A stretch of 64,000 nucleotides of DNA from K23-9 sp964460665 (GTDB taxonomy: Bacteria; Planctomycetota; Planctomycetia; Pirellulales; Pirellulaceae). Location: NCBI GenBank assembly GCA_964460665.1, contig CAYWSL010000003.1, positions 1 to 64,000 of the forward strand. The letters are read 5' to 3'. This document shows, piece after piece, positions 17,399-26,244 of the stretch. A program made the position numbers and the translations under genes. The notes beneath the pieces were generated by a model, which had not been told where the DNA came from, made no database searches, and worked only from the letters and a program-made list of their open reading frames with translations. Positions within the stretch are counted from its first letter, which is position 1. Each line of letters begins with the position of its first letter.

Positions 17399-18469
17399 AT
17401 GAGCTGGTCGCTACGAATAACGCCGATTTTTCTTTTAGCCATGACGGTTTTGTTTGCATTAGCAGACGCAGTGTCCGCCGAAGATCGTCCAGGGACCCCA
17501 ACCGATGCGGCTCAAGTCAATGATGTTCGGATCAATGAAGTTCGGACGGTTGTCGAAAAAGCCATCCCCTACATCAAGAACGAAGGCGTACGGTGGATGG
17601 AAAAGCGTGGTTGCGTTTCTTGTCACCAGGTGCCCGCAATGCTGTGGAGTCTTTCGGTTGCCCACGACCGCGGATTCGATGTCGACCGCAAAGATCTAGC
17701 CAAGTGGAACGAATGGTCGGTAGATGTCGTGAACTTCGTCAAGCCAGAGCAGAAAAAGGATGTGGATCACGACAAGACGATGAGCGCCAATATCGATACG
17801 ATGTCTGCGCTGATGTTTGCGATCACGCCGACTGATGCTGATGGAAACTGGCGTACAAAGTTTGCCAAAGCACTCACGGAAAACCAGCAAGACGACGGAT
17901 CGTGGAAAGCTTGTGGGCAGCTGCCAATGCAGAAACGCCCGAAGGACGAAACGAATCGCGTGACATCGGCGTGGACGTATCTCTCGTTGCTTCGGCATGC
18001 GAACCCCGCTTTGAAACCTGACGACCAAGTGTTGGCCTTCATCGATTCAGGTCCCCAAGCAAAGTCGACCGAATGGTGGGCCGTCCGAAAGCTTCTTGCC
18101 AGTCATTTAGGCGATTCAGCGCAGGAACAAAAAACACGAGCGAAGTTGTTGGCGTCGCAAAACGACGACGGCGGTTGGGGATGGATCGGCGGCCAAAGCA
18201 GCGACGCTTTGGCGACCGGACTGGTGTTGTACTCGCTTAGCCAAACGCCCAGCACAAAGACCGCTTCGCCAACTATCCTGGCGAAATCGCTATCTTCGTC
18301 CACCCAATTCTTGGTCTCCACGCAGAAAGAAAACGGATCGTGGTCGGTGCCCGGGACAAAAACCAGTGCGCAAGGCAAGGCGACGGCAACATCCAACTAT
18401 TGGGGGACAGCATGGGCCGTCATCGGTTTGCTTGAACATTATCAAGACGCCGGCCCGATTACGGAGTGA
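17399..18469 (+). CDS. Secreted terpene-cyclase-repeat protein with CxxCH motif
   Basis: 356 residues, signal peptide MSWSLRITPIFLLAMTVLF ending near VSA. A single CxxCH (GCVSCHQVPAML) near residue 75 could bind c-type heme. The rest is built of alpha/alpha repeats like squalene-hopene cyclases and prenyltransferases: LTENQQDDGSWKACGQ, LLASQNDDGGWGWIGGQSSD and VSTQKENGSWSVPG are QW-type motifs. The DxDD catalytic acid motif of true cyclases is not evident. A similar combination occurs in planctomycete exported proteins of unknown role. Start at ATG 17399 is preferred; a GTG at 17381 lies 18 bases upstream. Not an operon with its neighbours as far as spacing shows. Confidence 0.8.
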   Translation: MSWSLRITPIFLLAMTVLFALADAVSAEDRPGTPTDAAQVNDVRINEVRTVVEKAIPYIKNEGVRWMEKRGCVSCHQVPAMLWSLSVAHDRGFDVDRKDLAKWNEWSVDVVNFVKPEQKKDVDHDKTMSANIDTMSALMFAITPTDADGNWRTKFAKALTENQQDDGSWKACGQLPMQKRPKDETNRVTSAWTYLSLLRHANPALKPDDQVLAFIDSGPQAKSTEWWAVRKLLASHLGDSAQEQKTRAKLLASQNDDGGWGWIGGQSSDALATGLVLYSLSQTPSTKTASPTILAKSLSSSTQFLVSTQKENGSWSVPGTKTSAQGKATATSNYWGTAWAVIGLLEHYQDAGPITE

Positions 18470-18576
18470 TCCGGTTACATGATTTGGCCTTCTTGAGGTA
18501 TCTTATCGGTAGGTTACCGAGGATCTGGCTAGAAGGCCGATCCGGCTCTTTCTGTTGAATCCAAAGCGACGTTGTA

Positions 18577-19845
18577 GTGAACAAAATTGTGAAGGTCGAA
18601 ATCCCCACCGTGGGCGAGTCGATCAGTGAAGTACAAATTGGCCAATGGTTGAAAGCTGACGGCGACTGGGTTGCCTCAGGCGAAGACTTGGTGGAAATCG
18701 AGACCGAGAAGGCTTCGGTGCAGATCCCATCGCCGGCAGCCGGGTTCTTGCAGGACATCACCAAACAAGAAGAAGAATTCGCGAATGTCGGTGACGTGAT
18801 CGCTTCAATCCGCGTGGCAGAAAAACCAGCCGGCGGCTCAGCGGCGCCGTCCGCGCCAGCAGCAACTTCAGCGGCACCCACTTCAGCGGCAGCCCCATCC
18901 GCAGCGGGTTCGTCCGCATCCTTTGTGATGCCGGCGGCAGAAAAATTGCTTTCGGAAAACGGATTGTCGGCCGATCAAGTACCCGCCACGGGGCCTGGTG
19001 GAAGATTGCTGAAAGAAGATGTGCTGGCGTACTTAAAGAATCCGCCCGCCGCGAAGCCCGCGCCGGCTGCAGCAACCGCTGTCAAAGCGCCCGCGCCGCC
19101 GCGGCCCAAGCCGCCATCATCGTTGATTTCAGATTCCGCGCCGCATCGTAGCGAAGAAGTGAAGCCGCTAAGCATGCTGCGCCGCACGATCGCTGCACGC
19201 TTGGTCGAAGCACAGCAGACGGCCGCATTGTTGACGACATTTAACGAAGTCAACATGAAGCCGGTGATGGAGATTCGCAAGAAGTACAAGGATGCCTTCA
19301 TGAAAAAGCATGGCGTGAAGCTGGGCTTCATGTCGTTCTTTGCGAAAGCAGCCGTCGAAGCTTTACGTGCTTTCCCGGCGGTGAACGCTGAAGTTCGCGA
19401 TGATGCTGCGATTTATCGCAACTACCACGACATTGGCATCGCGATCGGTGGCGGCAAAGGCTTGGTCGTACCTGTGTTACGAAATACCGAACGCATGTCG
19501 TTTGCAGAAATCGAATGGACCATCGGTGATTTCGCACGACAGGCCGGTGAAAACCGCTTGCAGCCAGCTGACTTGATGGGCGGAACGTTCACGATCAGCA
19601 ACGGCGGTATCTACGGATCGCTTCTTAGCACACCGATCGTCAATCCACCGCAAAGCGGTATCTTGGGTCTGCACGCGATTCAAGAACGCCCGATGGCGGT
19701 CAACGGCGAAGTGGTGATCTTGCCAATGATGAACTTGGCGCTGACCTACGATCACCGAATTGTCGACGGTCGCGAAGCCGTTGGTTTCCTAAAGACGATC
19801 AAAGACGTGATCGAAGACCCAGCCAGACTGTTTCTGGAAGTCTAG
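18577..19845 (+). CDS. sucB: 2-oxo acid dehydrogenase E2 (dihydrolipoyllysine succinyltransferase type)
   Basis: Cytoplasmic E2 core of a 2-oxo acid dehydrogenase complex, most like 2-oxoglutarate dehydrogenase. Lipoyl domain 1-80 with the modified lysine in ETEKASVQI, an Ala/Pro-rich linker, the peripheral subunit binding domain (SADQVPATGPGGRLLKEDVL), a second linker, then the catalytic acyltransferase core ending in ALTYDHRIVDGREAVGFL with the catalytic His and Asp. The VGESISEVQIGQW start and the VNPPQSGILGLHAI motif favour the succinyl type. The 422-residue length is normal. It starts with GTG at 18577. No E1 (sucA) or E3 (lpd) gene is adjacent, so the complex is encoded at scattered sites. 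Confidence 0.9.
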   Translation: MNKIVKVEIPTVGESISEVQIGQWLKADGDWVASGEDLVEIETEKASVQIPSPAAGFLQDITKQEEEFANVGDVIASIRVAEKPAGGSAAPSAPAATSAAPTSAAAPSAAGSSASFVMPAAEKLLSENGLSADQVPATGPGGRLLKEDVLAYLKNPPAAKPAPAAATAVKAPAPPRPKPPSSLISDSAPHRSEEVKPLSMLRRTIAARLVEAQQTAALLTTFNEVNMKPVMEIRKKYKDAFMKKHGVKLGFMSFFAKAAVEALRAFPAVNAEVRDDAAIYRNYHDIGIAIGGGKGLVVPVLRNTERMSFAEIEWTIGDFARQAGENRLQPADLMGGTFTISNGGIYGSLLSTPIVNPPQSGILGLHAIQERPMAVNGEVVILPMMNLALTYDHRIVDGREAVGFLKTIKDVIEDPARLFLEV

Positions 19846-19854
19846 TGGATAACA

Positions 19855-20880
19855 CTACGCGGCCTTCACCACGTCGTGTTCGCGGCCTTGCTGTTGATCG
19901 ATCGCTTCGCAGACATCACGAACCTGGATGGCTCGCATCGCAAAGTTTCCATCCGTTGGCGACATCGGCTTGGTGTACGCCTTTTGAATTGCGATTTGGC
20001 CATACGGTCCTGAGTCGCCGGGCTTAGTCGCGCCGTACAGGCCGATTGTTGGCGTGCCGACTGCGACCGCCAAATGCAATGGGCCGGTGTCACCGCTGAT
20101 GAAAAGGTCCGCCGTTTCAATCAACGCACCCAAGTGATGCAGATCGGTTTCTGGAACCATCATGGCGGCGCCTTTTGCGAAATCTACGATCCGCTGCGCC
20201 ATGATTTGTTCTTCAGGAGTTCGCCAAATCACGGCGCACTGATGGTCGTATCGATCACGAAGATAGCGTGCGGTCGTTCCGAATCGGTCGGCCTCCCAGA
20301 GTTTTGCCGGGTGCGTCCCACCTGGATTCAGGACGGTCAACTTGTCGCTGCGAAGCGTTCGCCGCCATCCGGCTGCCCACTCACGCGACTGATGTGTCAG
20401 TGGAACGTTCCAGCGAATTTTCGGTGCGTTCACGCCTAGCGGAGTCAGTAGCTCCAAGCAGCGATCAGTCACATGAGTGAAGACCGGCGTGACGACGATA
20501 TTGTTTAACAGTCTTGCAGGCACGCAGCTGGCGGATCCCGCGAAGCCGATACGCTTTTTGGCACTGGTAAAACGGCACAGCAGCGAAGACCACAGGCCGC
20601 CTTGGCAATCAATCGTGTGCTGGAACTTGTGTTTGCGAAGTTCTTGGCGAACGGACTGCAAGTTTTTGATCGAACGATTCCACTCAGGCGGCAATTCGAT
20701 CAATGCGTCAACCGATTCGTGATTGCGCAACATCCGCGCCGCGGGTTTTTCAACCACCCAGCCAATGTGGGCGTGAGGGTATTTTCGGCGCAGCGCGCAG
20801 GCCACCGGCATCGTCAAGATCGCATCACCGATTGGTCCCAATCGGCTGATCAGTATTCGTGGCGCATCCTTGCTTGCCAT
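19855..20880 (-). CDS. Glycosyltransferase family 9 (heptosyltransferase-like)
   Basis: 341-residue GT-B enzyme of the ADP-heptose:LPS heptosyltransferase family. Signatures: ILISRLGPIGDAILTMPV at the N-terminus, HTIDCQGGLWSSLL in the middle and the nucleotide-sugar site LFISGDTGPLHLAVAVGTPTIGLYG. It acts on the cytoplasmic side of the inner membrane, probably in lipopolysaccharide core assembly, or another surface glycan. It ends nine bases from the convergent sucB stop, leaving no room for a separate terminator. The next glycosyltransferase gene is 48 bp upstream on the same strand, so the two are probably one operon. Which sugar is transferred cannot be told. Confidence 0.9.
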   Translation of the reverse strand: MASKDAPRILISRLGPIGDAILTMPVACALRRKYPHAHIGWVVEKPAARMLRNHESVDALIELPPEWNRSIKNLQSVRQELRKHKFQHTIDCQGGLWSSLLCRFTSAKKRIGFAGSASCVPARLLNNIVVTPVFTHVTDRCLELLTPLGVNAPKIRWNVPLTHQSREWAAGWRRTLRSDKLTVLNPGGTHPAKLWEADRFGTTARYLRDRYDHQCAVIWRTPEEQIMAQRIVDFAKGAAMMVPETDLHHLGALIETADLFISGDTGPLHLAVAVGTPTIGLYGATKPGDSGPYGQIAIQKAYTKPMSPTDGNFAMRAIQVRDVCEAIDQQQGREHDVVKAA

Positions 20881-20928
20881 CCGGCTGCACTCGCTTTATG
20901 GAATCGATTGCAAAATGAATCGACGTGA

Positions 20929-21696
20929 CTAAGCAGCGTCCGTCCAATAAGTCTTCAGCCACTGCGCAGGACGCGTGGACTTGAAAATGCTGGCCGAGTA
21001 ACCGTCGATCGCTTGCTGCGGCAACGGATAACCATGGAAAGCCAGGATCCGCATGTTGGTCGGTTCGTGCGGCTGACAAACCACGTTCAGTGGAAACACA
21101 GGACGGCAGTGTCGCTTGAAACTGCAGACCCATTCGGCAGGCCAAAACGCTAGATCGTCGGCAAGCGTGCGGCTGACGTACTGTTGTTCGATGCGAAACG
21201 TCTCCAACACTTCGCTTTCGTTCGCTGCGAAGTGATTGTAGACACGTGTGTGCTGCGTTGGGTTGAATCGAAATACGGATGTGTTCCCAACACGACCGTC
21301 GCGGCCAGGCATCCAAGCACGTCGTTTTTCCAACCAATCATGGATCACACAGAACTTGCCCGGTTCGTAAGTGAAAAAGTCGTCCAGCGATCCAGTGATC
21401 ACGATGTCCAAATCCAAGAACAGCGTGTCGCCGTCCAGGCCAGCGAGTCCCGGTTGAAATAGACCAACTTTTCGCCAAGTCTCGCCCCCCTTGCGTGAAT
21501 CGAACGACGCTTCGTCGAACGAAGTCACCGGCAAAGGCAACACGTCGACGTTGGGGTCGATCCCCTGGCCGTCGTCGGTAAGGCAAACGAATCGAAATGG
21601 CTGAGACAGATTTTTGCAAACGCCTTGGTAAAGACGATTCACATACTCACTGCCGTATTTGGTGCCCCATTTGATGCACAGCACGTTGGCGGACAT
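20929..21696 (-). CDS. Putative glycosyltransferase, GT-A with DxD motif
   Basis: 255 residues without export signal. The stretch LAGLDGDTLFLDLDIVITGS holds a DLD metal/nucleotide motif, and CVIHDWLEKRRAW, GNTSVFRFNPTQH and ILAFHGYPLPQQAI are typical of a conserved group of bacterial proteins related to GT8-like transferases. First gene of a probable two-gene unit with the GT9 enzyme downstream, consistent with surface polysaccharide or LPS synthesis. The fold assignment is moderately sure, the donor unknown. Confidence 0.75.
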   Translation of the reverse strand: MSANVLCIKWGTKYGSEYVNRLYQGVCKNLSQPFRFVCLTDDGQGIDPNVDVLPLPVTSFDEASFDSRKGGETWRKVGLFQPGLAGLDGDTLFLDLDIVITGSLDDFFTYEPGKFCVIHDWLEKRRAWMPGRDGRVGNTSVFRFNPTQHTRVYNHFAANESEVLETFRIEQQYVSRTLADDLAFWPAEWVCSFKRHCRPVFPLNVVCQPHEPTNMRILAFHGYPLPQQAIDGYSASIFKSTRPAQWLKTYWTDAA

Positions 21697-21915
21697 AAGA
21701 AGGCTAGCTCCGGCGGGATTGATTGGAATACTGCGTCATGGATGTAAGTACGAAAGCACTCGGTTCCTGTAAAGAGACGCTAGGCAAACTTACTGCTCAC
21801 CACATCGCAGCATTTGCCTGATATTCGCTATACTCGGCCTTTGAATACGGTTGGCGGATGTTACTTTCTGCCAACACGTTGCTAGCAACCCATTTGTTTT
21901 TGGATTTACCGCCCC

Positions 21916-24000
21916 ATGTCTATCGATCGAAAACTGTCTTTATATCGAAGAATCGTTGCCGTCCTTGTCTGTTTCGTCTTGATCGCAGCCACTGCGCCGC
22001 TTTCAGATTTGAAGGCCGACGAAGGCATGTATCTGTTCAATGACCTGCCAACTGAGTTGCTGAAGCAGCAGCACGATTTCGAGCCGACCGCTGAGTGGGC
22101 CGATGCATTGCGGCTTTCGTCGGTTCGATTCAACAGCGGCGGATCGGGTTCGTTCATCTCCAGTAACGGTTTGGTGCTAACTAATCACCACGTCGCCAGC
22201 GACACGCTGCATAAGCTCAGTTCAGCCGATCGCAACTTGATCGACGATGGTTATTTGGCCAAGACGATGGATGAAGAGTTGAAAACGCCTGATTTGGAAC
22301 TGAATCAACTGGTGGCGATCGAAGACGTGACGGACCGGGTGAACGAGGCCGTCGACGCCAAGGCTTCACCCGAAGAAGCTGCCAAGCAGCGTCGGGCTGT
22401 GATGGCAACCATCGAAAAGGAGTCGCTGGACAAAACCGGTTTTCGTAGCGACGTCGTAACCTTGTATGGTGGAGCCAAATACCACCTGTACCGCTACAAA
22501 AAATACACCGACGTCCGATTGGTCTGGGCTCCCGAAACGGCGGCGGCCTTCTTCGGTGGCGATGCGGACAATTTCGAGTATCCGCGGTTCAACGTGGACG
22601 CCACGATCATGCGAGTCTACGAAGACGGCAAGCCGGCAAAGCTGAAGAACTTTTTGCGATGGAGCGACAAGCCACTGACTGGTGGCGAATTAGTGTTTGT
22701 CAGTGGTAACCCCGGCCGGACCCAGCGTATCTTCACCGCCGACGCGCTGAAGTTCCTACGAGACGATCGGATTCCGTACGTGCTAAGTTACTTGCGGCGA
22801 AAAGAGATTTTAATGCAGCAATTCGGCTTGGAAGGCGTCGAAGCGACACGCCGCGCACGGGACGAACTGTTCGGCATTCAGAATTCACGCAAAGCCTACA
22901 CCGGAATGCTGGCGGGACTTCAGAACCCAGAAACGCTTGCGACCAAACAGGCACAGGAAGAAAAGTTGCTCAGCGCAATCAAGGCCAATCCGGAGCTTAG
23001 TGAATTAGCCAAAGCCTGGGGCGAGGTTGCCGAAGTTCAAAAAGGAAAAGCGTGGGCGTTGAAGAAAACCGTCAGCCTGCGTAGTCAGCTTTACAGCTTG
23101 GCGATGGAATTGGTTTTGCTGGCCGCCGAAGACCAGAAAAAGAACGAAGATCGCCTTCGCGAGTACACCGATGCTGGACGTGAATCGCTTCTACAAGAAC
23201 TGACTAGCACCGCTCCTATCTATCGCGACCTGGAACAGGTCAAGTTGGCGGATGAACTGGCACGACTGATCGAAAATCGCGGCGCGGACGCTCCATTGGT
23301 CCTGAAAGTCATGAACGGCAAAGGTCCACGTGATCGTGCAGCCGAATTGCTGGCCGGTACCAAGTTGGACGACGTGCCCGAGCGACAAAAGTTGATCGAT
23401 GGCGGTATAAACGCGGTCAATGCAACAAACGACACGTTGATCGGACTGGCGCAAATCCTGCAAGACGAATACCGCAACGTGCGAAAGGAAGCCGAAGAAT
23501 TGCAAGAGCGTGAACGACAGGCTTACGCAAAAATCACCAAGGCTAAAAGTGCTGTTGAAGGCACAGGTGGCTACCCTGACGCAACGTTCACACTGCGGCT
23601 AGCGTTTGGTGTCGTGAAGGGTTACCAGGAAGACGGCAGTGAAATTGCTCCTGCGACTGACTTTGGTGGTGCCTATCAGCATTCCGAATCTCACAAAGGG
23701 CAAAAGGATTTTGATCTGCCAAAATCTTGGATGGACGCAAAGTCGAAAGTCGACTTATCGACTCAGATTAACTTCGTGTGCACGGCCGATATCATCGGCG
23801 GCAACAGCGGATCGCCGGTCGTGAACCGCGCGGGCGAATTGGTTGGCCTGATTTTTGACGGCAACATCCAGAGCCTAACCAGCGACTACTTGTACACAGA
23901 TCAACAAGCCCGCGCTGTAAGCGTATCAGGCGTCGGGATTTTAGAATCACTGCGATCAATCTACGGCGCAAGTGAACTGGCCGACCAAATCGGAAAGTAG
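21916..24000 (+). CDS. S46 family dipeptidyl-peptidase (DPP7/DPP11 type)
   Basis: Exported serine exopeptidase that removes dipeptides from peptide N-termini. 694 residues; a hydrophobic signal segment (IVAVLVCFVLIAATAPL) is followed by the S46 fold. His of the triad in GLVLTNHHVASD, Asp probably in the FGGDADNFEYPRFNVD stretch, and the serine in IIGGNSGSPVVNRAGELVGL. Chymotrypsin-like double barrel with an inserted helical domain rich in charged residues (about 290-540) is the family plan and can be seen here. The residue that sets acidic or hydrophobic preference cannot be assigned safely by eye. Monocistronic, with a weak hairpin at 24003-24020 after the stop. Confidence 0.92.
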   Translation: MSIDRKLSLYRRIVAVLVCFVLIAATAPLSDLKADEGMYLFNDLPTELLKQQHDFEPTAEWADALRLSSVRFNSGGSGSFISSNGLVLTNHHVASDTLHKLSSADRNLIDDGYLAKTMDEELKTPDLELNQLVAIEDVTDRVNEAVDAKASPEEAAKQRRAVMATIEKESLDKTGFRSDVVTLYGGAKYHLYRYKKYTDVRLVWAPETAAAFFGGDADNFEYPRFNVDATIMRVYEDGKPAKLKNFLRWSDKPLTGGELVFVSGNPGRTQRIFTADALKFLRDDRIPYVLSYLRRKEILMQQFGLEGVEATRRARDELFGIQNSRKAYTGMLAGLQNPETLATKQAQEEKLLSAIKANPELSELAKAWGEVAEVQKGKAWALKKTVSLRSQLYSLAMELVLLAAEDQKKNEDRLREYTDAGRESLLQELTSTAPIYRDLEQVKLADELARLIENRGADAPLVLKVMNGKGPRDRAAELLAGTKLDDVPERQKLIDGGINAVNATNDTLIGLAQILQDEYRNVRKEAEELQERERQAYAKITKAKSAVEGTGGYPDATFTLRLAFGVVKGYQEDGSEIAPATDFGGAYQHSESHKGQKDFDLPKSWMDAKSKVDLSTQINFVCTADIIGGNSGSPVVNRAGELVGLIFDGNIQSLTSDYLYTDQQARAVSVSGVGILESLRSIYGASELADQIGK

Positions 24001-24002
24001 CC

Positions 24003-24020
24003 ACAGAGCAGGCACTCTGT
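24003..24020 (+). terminator. Weak hairpin after the S46 peptidase gene
   Basis: ACAGAG pairs with CTCTGT just after the stop, followed by only a short TT. A second hairpin, CACACCAG/CTGGTGTG, lies at 24124-24155 between the two convergent genes. Confidence 0.35.
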
Positions 24021-24123
24021 TTGCAAGACAACCTTGGGTGGAAAAACTTACTACGTTGATGTTTTTTCGCTCAAGATTGACGTTAGGAAGTCGATTGACG
24101 TTGTAGTCACGCCTGATGGCAAT

Positions 24124-24155
24124 CACACCAGTGCGAAAACGATTCGTCTGGTGTG
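24124..24155. terminator. Hairpin between convergent genes
   Basis: Eight-base arms CACACCAG (24124-24131) and CTGGTGTG (24148-24155) with a 16-base loop between the S46 peptidase and the convergent membrane protein. No T-run on either side, so termination is only suggested by position. Confidence 0.35.
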
Positions 24156-24171
24156 TTGGATGTGCTGGCTT

Positions 24172-25260
24172 TTACGTAGGCTCTGTCTCAGCCTGCTCCA
24201 GGCTCTGCTGAATCTCCTCGCTGGCTGTCCAGTAAAAGATCGTGCCGATGACGGCAACCACGATCTTCACGATCTCGAACACCAACGCCACGATCACACC
24301 GGACGCCTTCGTCGGCACCGCAGGCACCACTTTGTACATTTTGCCGATTGCATATTCTAATAGCCCTAAGCCAGCAGGCGCCAAAGGCAATGCGGACATC
24401 AACATTCCGATCGGTACGATCACAAAGTGCTCAGCGAGCGTTGGTGTTTCGCTGTAGATGCCTTGTGCAACGAAATACATGCTTAGTACCAACAACGATT
24501 GCACGCCGAGACTCATCACGATCGACATACCGAATGCGACCGGATGGTGATGAAACACTCTTAGTGGTGGACCGATGCGATTGACGATGCCACCGATCAA
24601 TGGCAGCTGACTGCCCCATTGAATCAGTCGGTCAACCAGCTTGCCGCCAAAAATCAGCACCGCTAATACGATGGTTCCAACGCCGACAAATGCGGCGGTG
24701 CCCCAGGTCACACGCTGCATGACTTCGCCGCTAGTAGGCGAGTCAAGAAACAGCAGTGCGGCGGCAACCAGTAACAGCAGTCCATACAATCCCGCGCCTC
24801 GATCGACTAGCACCGATGCGACCGCTTCAACGCGTTTGCCCGGTCGGCGTTTCGCCAGGAAGATTGCTTTAAATACATCGCCGCCAACGCTACCGGCCGA
24901 CACGAAACTAAGCAGAAAGCAGATCGCCCCCAGGCGCTGAGCTTCCAGCATCGACAGCTCGATTCCCTGGCACCGGACCAAGACGCACCAGCGCGCAAAC
25001 GACAGGGCCATCGCACCGATTGCGATCACCAGCGCGATCGACAGCAGAACGTAGTCCTTCTGCGAATCCACCAACGCTGCGCGTTTTTCTTCATCGATGT
25101 TCCATAACAGGAACACGATGATCGCGACCGGAATCGCAAATTTGGCCAACGCGACCAGGGTCCGCCTACTTTTGGAACCCGGTTCCGGTGGCGTCTGGCC
25201 TGGGTCTGGTGGGGTCTGGTAGGGGGCAGGCTGGCCAGCGTTCGTGCCGTCCACGGGCAT
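24172..25260 (-). CDS. Lysylphosphatidylglycerol synthase TM-region family (flippase-like) membrane protein
   Basis: 362 residues with a Pro-rich N-terminal tail (TPPDPGQTPPEPG) and about eight membrane segments. The family motif is seen in SFVSAGSVGGDVFKAIFLAK and in ALPLAPAGLGLLEYAIGKMY, both hallmarks of the UPF0104/MprF-type transmembrane domain. The soluble aminoacyl-transferase domain of MprF is absent, so lipid lysinylation is unlikely; lipid or glycolipid translocation is the usual guess for such stand-alone members. Its promoter should lie in the 423-base region upstream. Confidence 0.85.
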   Translation of the reverse strand: MPVDGTNAGQPAPYQTPPDPGQTPPEPGSKSRRTLVALAKFAIPVAIIVFLLWNIDEEKRAALVDSQKDYVLLSIALVIAIGAMALSFARWCVLVRCQGIELSMLEAQRLGAICFLLSFVSAGSVGGDVFKAIFLAKRRPGKRVEAVASVLVDRGAGLYGLLLLVAAALLFLDSPTSGEVMQRVTWGTAAFVGVGTIVLAVLIFGGKLVDRLIQWGSQLPLIGGIVNRIGPPLRVFHHHPVAFGMSIVMSLGVQSLLVLSMYFVAQGIYSETPTLAEHFVIVPIGMLMSALPLAPAGLGLLEYAIGKMYKVVPAVPTKASGVIVALVFEIVKIVVAVIGTIFYWTASEEIQQSLEQAETEPT

Positions 25261-25683
25261 CCTTTGCGTGGGTGGTTTTTAGGTTTCAACCCTTGGGCAA
25301 ACCGACTATTAAGTGGGATAGGCTTCTAGTGGTGCGTTTCAACTAAAAGTTGGGTGTCGCCTTTCGTAGCACAGCTGTCCCAGCCGTGAATCCTCGACTC
25401 GGAGAGTCAGCTACTCCGGCGACCGGCTAATTGCGGGGCCGTTGATAGGGTGAAAATCGTTACAGAAGCGTAATTGGCTTGGCGAATCGTTCCAAGCACA
25501 CCCGATCCAATCACAGGCAGGATCAGGTGGAAATACCCGTTGCTTGGGGCACAAAGCGGAATCCCCTTGAATTAGCAGTTAAATTCCCGTCCAACCTTGC
25601 GAAAAAAGGCACCAGGGGATATTTTGCCAGACCTGAACCATTGAATTTTTAAGCCGCAGACCCGTTCTGACAGAGTTTTTGAC
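25261..25683. other. Divergent intergenic region
   Basis: 423 bases between the flippase-like gene (-) and the signature protein gene (+). No coding sequence or RNA gene is seen. The stretch around 25365-25430 (CGTAGCACAGCTGTCCCAGC onward) has the feel of a dispersed planctomycete intergenic element, but only one copy is in this window. Confidence 0.45.
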
Positions 25684-25887
25684 ATGACCATGGACAAGAG
25701 CCTCAAGGTGAAAGCCGGGGCCATTCGTTCTCGAAACGTTCTGACGCGTGCTGAACGCGTAGCCCGATTGAAAGAACTGGACAAATTTAGCGAAGACAAT
25801 CCGATCGTCGGCATGGCCAAAGTGCGCGTCCCGAAGGTCTCGCTGAAGAAAAAGAAGAAGGTCAAGAAGGCCGAGGAAGAGAAATAA
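25684..25887 (+). CDS. Small basic PVC-superphylum signature protein
   Basis: 67 residues, strongly basic in the middle and end: MTMDKSLKVKAGAIRSRNVL, then TRAERVARLKELDKF and GMAKVRVPKVSLKKKKK. The pattern RSRNVLTRAERxxxLKE, then GLPKVRV-like, matches the small basic protein family described as a signature of Planctomycetes, Verrucomicrobia and Chlamydiae and reported to bind nucleic acid. The gene has ATG at 25684 (alternative ATG at 25690). The C-terminal KKKKKVKKAEEEK tail is low complexity. The stop codon lies inside the 55-bp segment that reappears after the assembly gap. Role probably tied to ribosomes or RNA; not known in detail. Confidence 0.85.
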   Translation: MTMDKSLKVKAGAIRSRNVLTRAERVARLKELDKFSEDNPIVGMAKVRVPKVSLKKKKKVKKAEEEK

Positions 25888-25936
25888 CAGTGTGAACGAT
25901 GACTGGCCGACGCGGTTAGTCACTTTTGCCACTGAT

Positions 25937-26036
25937 NNNNNNNNNNNNNNNNNNNNNNNNNNNNNNNNNNNNNNNNNNNNNNNNNNNNNNNNNNNNNNNN
26001 NNNNNNNNNNNNNNNNNNNNNNNNNNNNNNNNNNNN
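25937..26036. other. Assembly gap of 100 N
   Basis: Exactly 100 N. The 55 bases before (25882-25936) and the 55 after (26037-26091) are identical. Confidence 0.98.
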
Positions 26037-26072
26037 AAATAACAGTGTGAACGATGACTGGCCGACGCGGTT

Positions 26073-26129
26073 AGTCACTTTTGCCACTGATAGTCACTTT
26101 TGCCACTGATAGTCACTTTTGCCACTGAT
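26073..26129. repeat. 19-bp tandem repeat, three copies
   Basis: Unit AGTCACTTTTGCCACTGAT at 26073-26091, 26092-26110 and 26111-26129, all identical. One further copy is at 25918-25936 just before the N run. Copy number in the genome is uncertain because of the gap. Confidence 0.95.
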
Positions 26130-26244
26130 TCGATTAGCCGATCATGCGTCTTGGCGCAAAGTGGTCGGCTTTTTTGCTGCCCGATTAGGTGGCAAATTTG
26201 ATCTCGATGCTACCCACGGACATGGCGAAAAAAGAAAAGATCTG

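Noticed and set aside
26073..26129. CRISPR-like array
   Set aside because: Units are directly adjacent without spacers and only 19 bp, so a simple tandem repeat.
26119..26244. Desaturase start in the tandem repeat
   Set aside because: TTG start inside a repeat, no homology for the first 42 residues; ATG at 26245 has a purine-rich leader.
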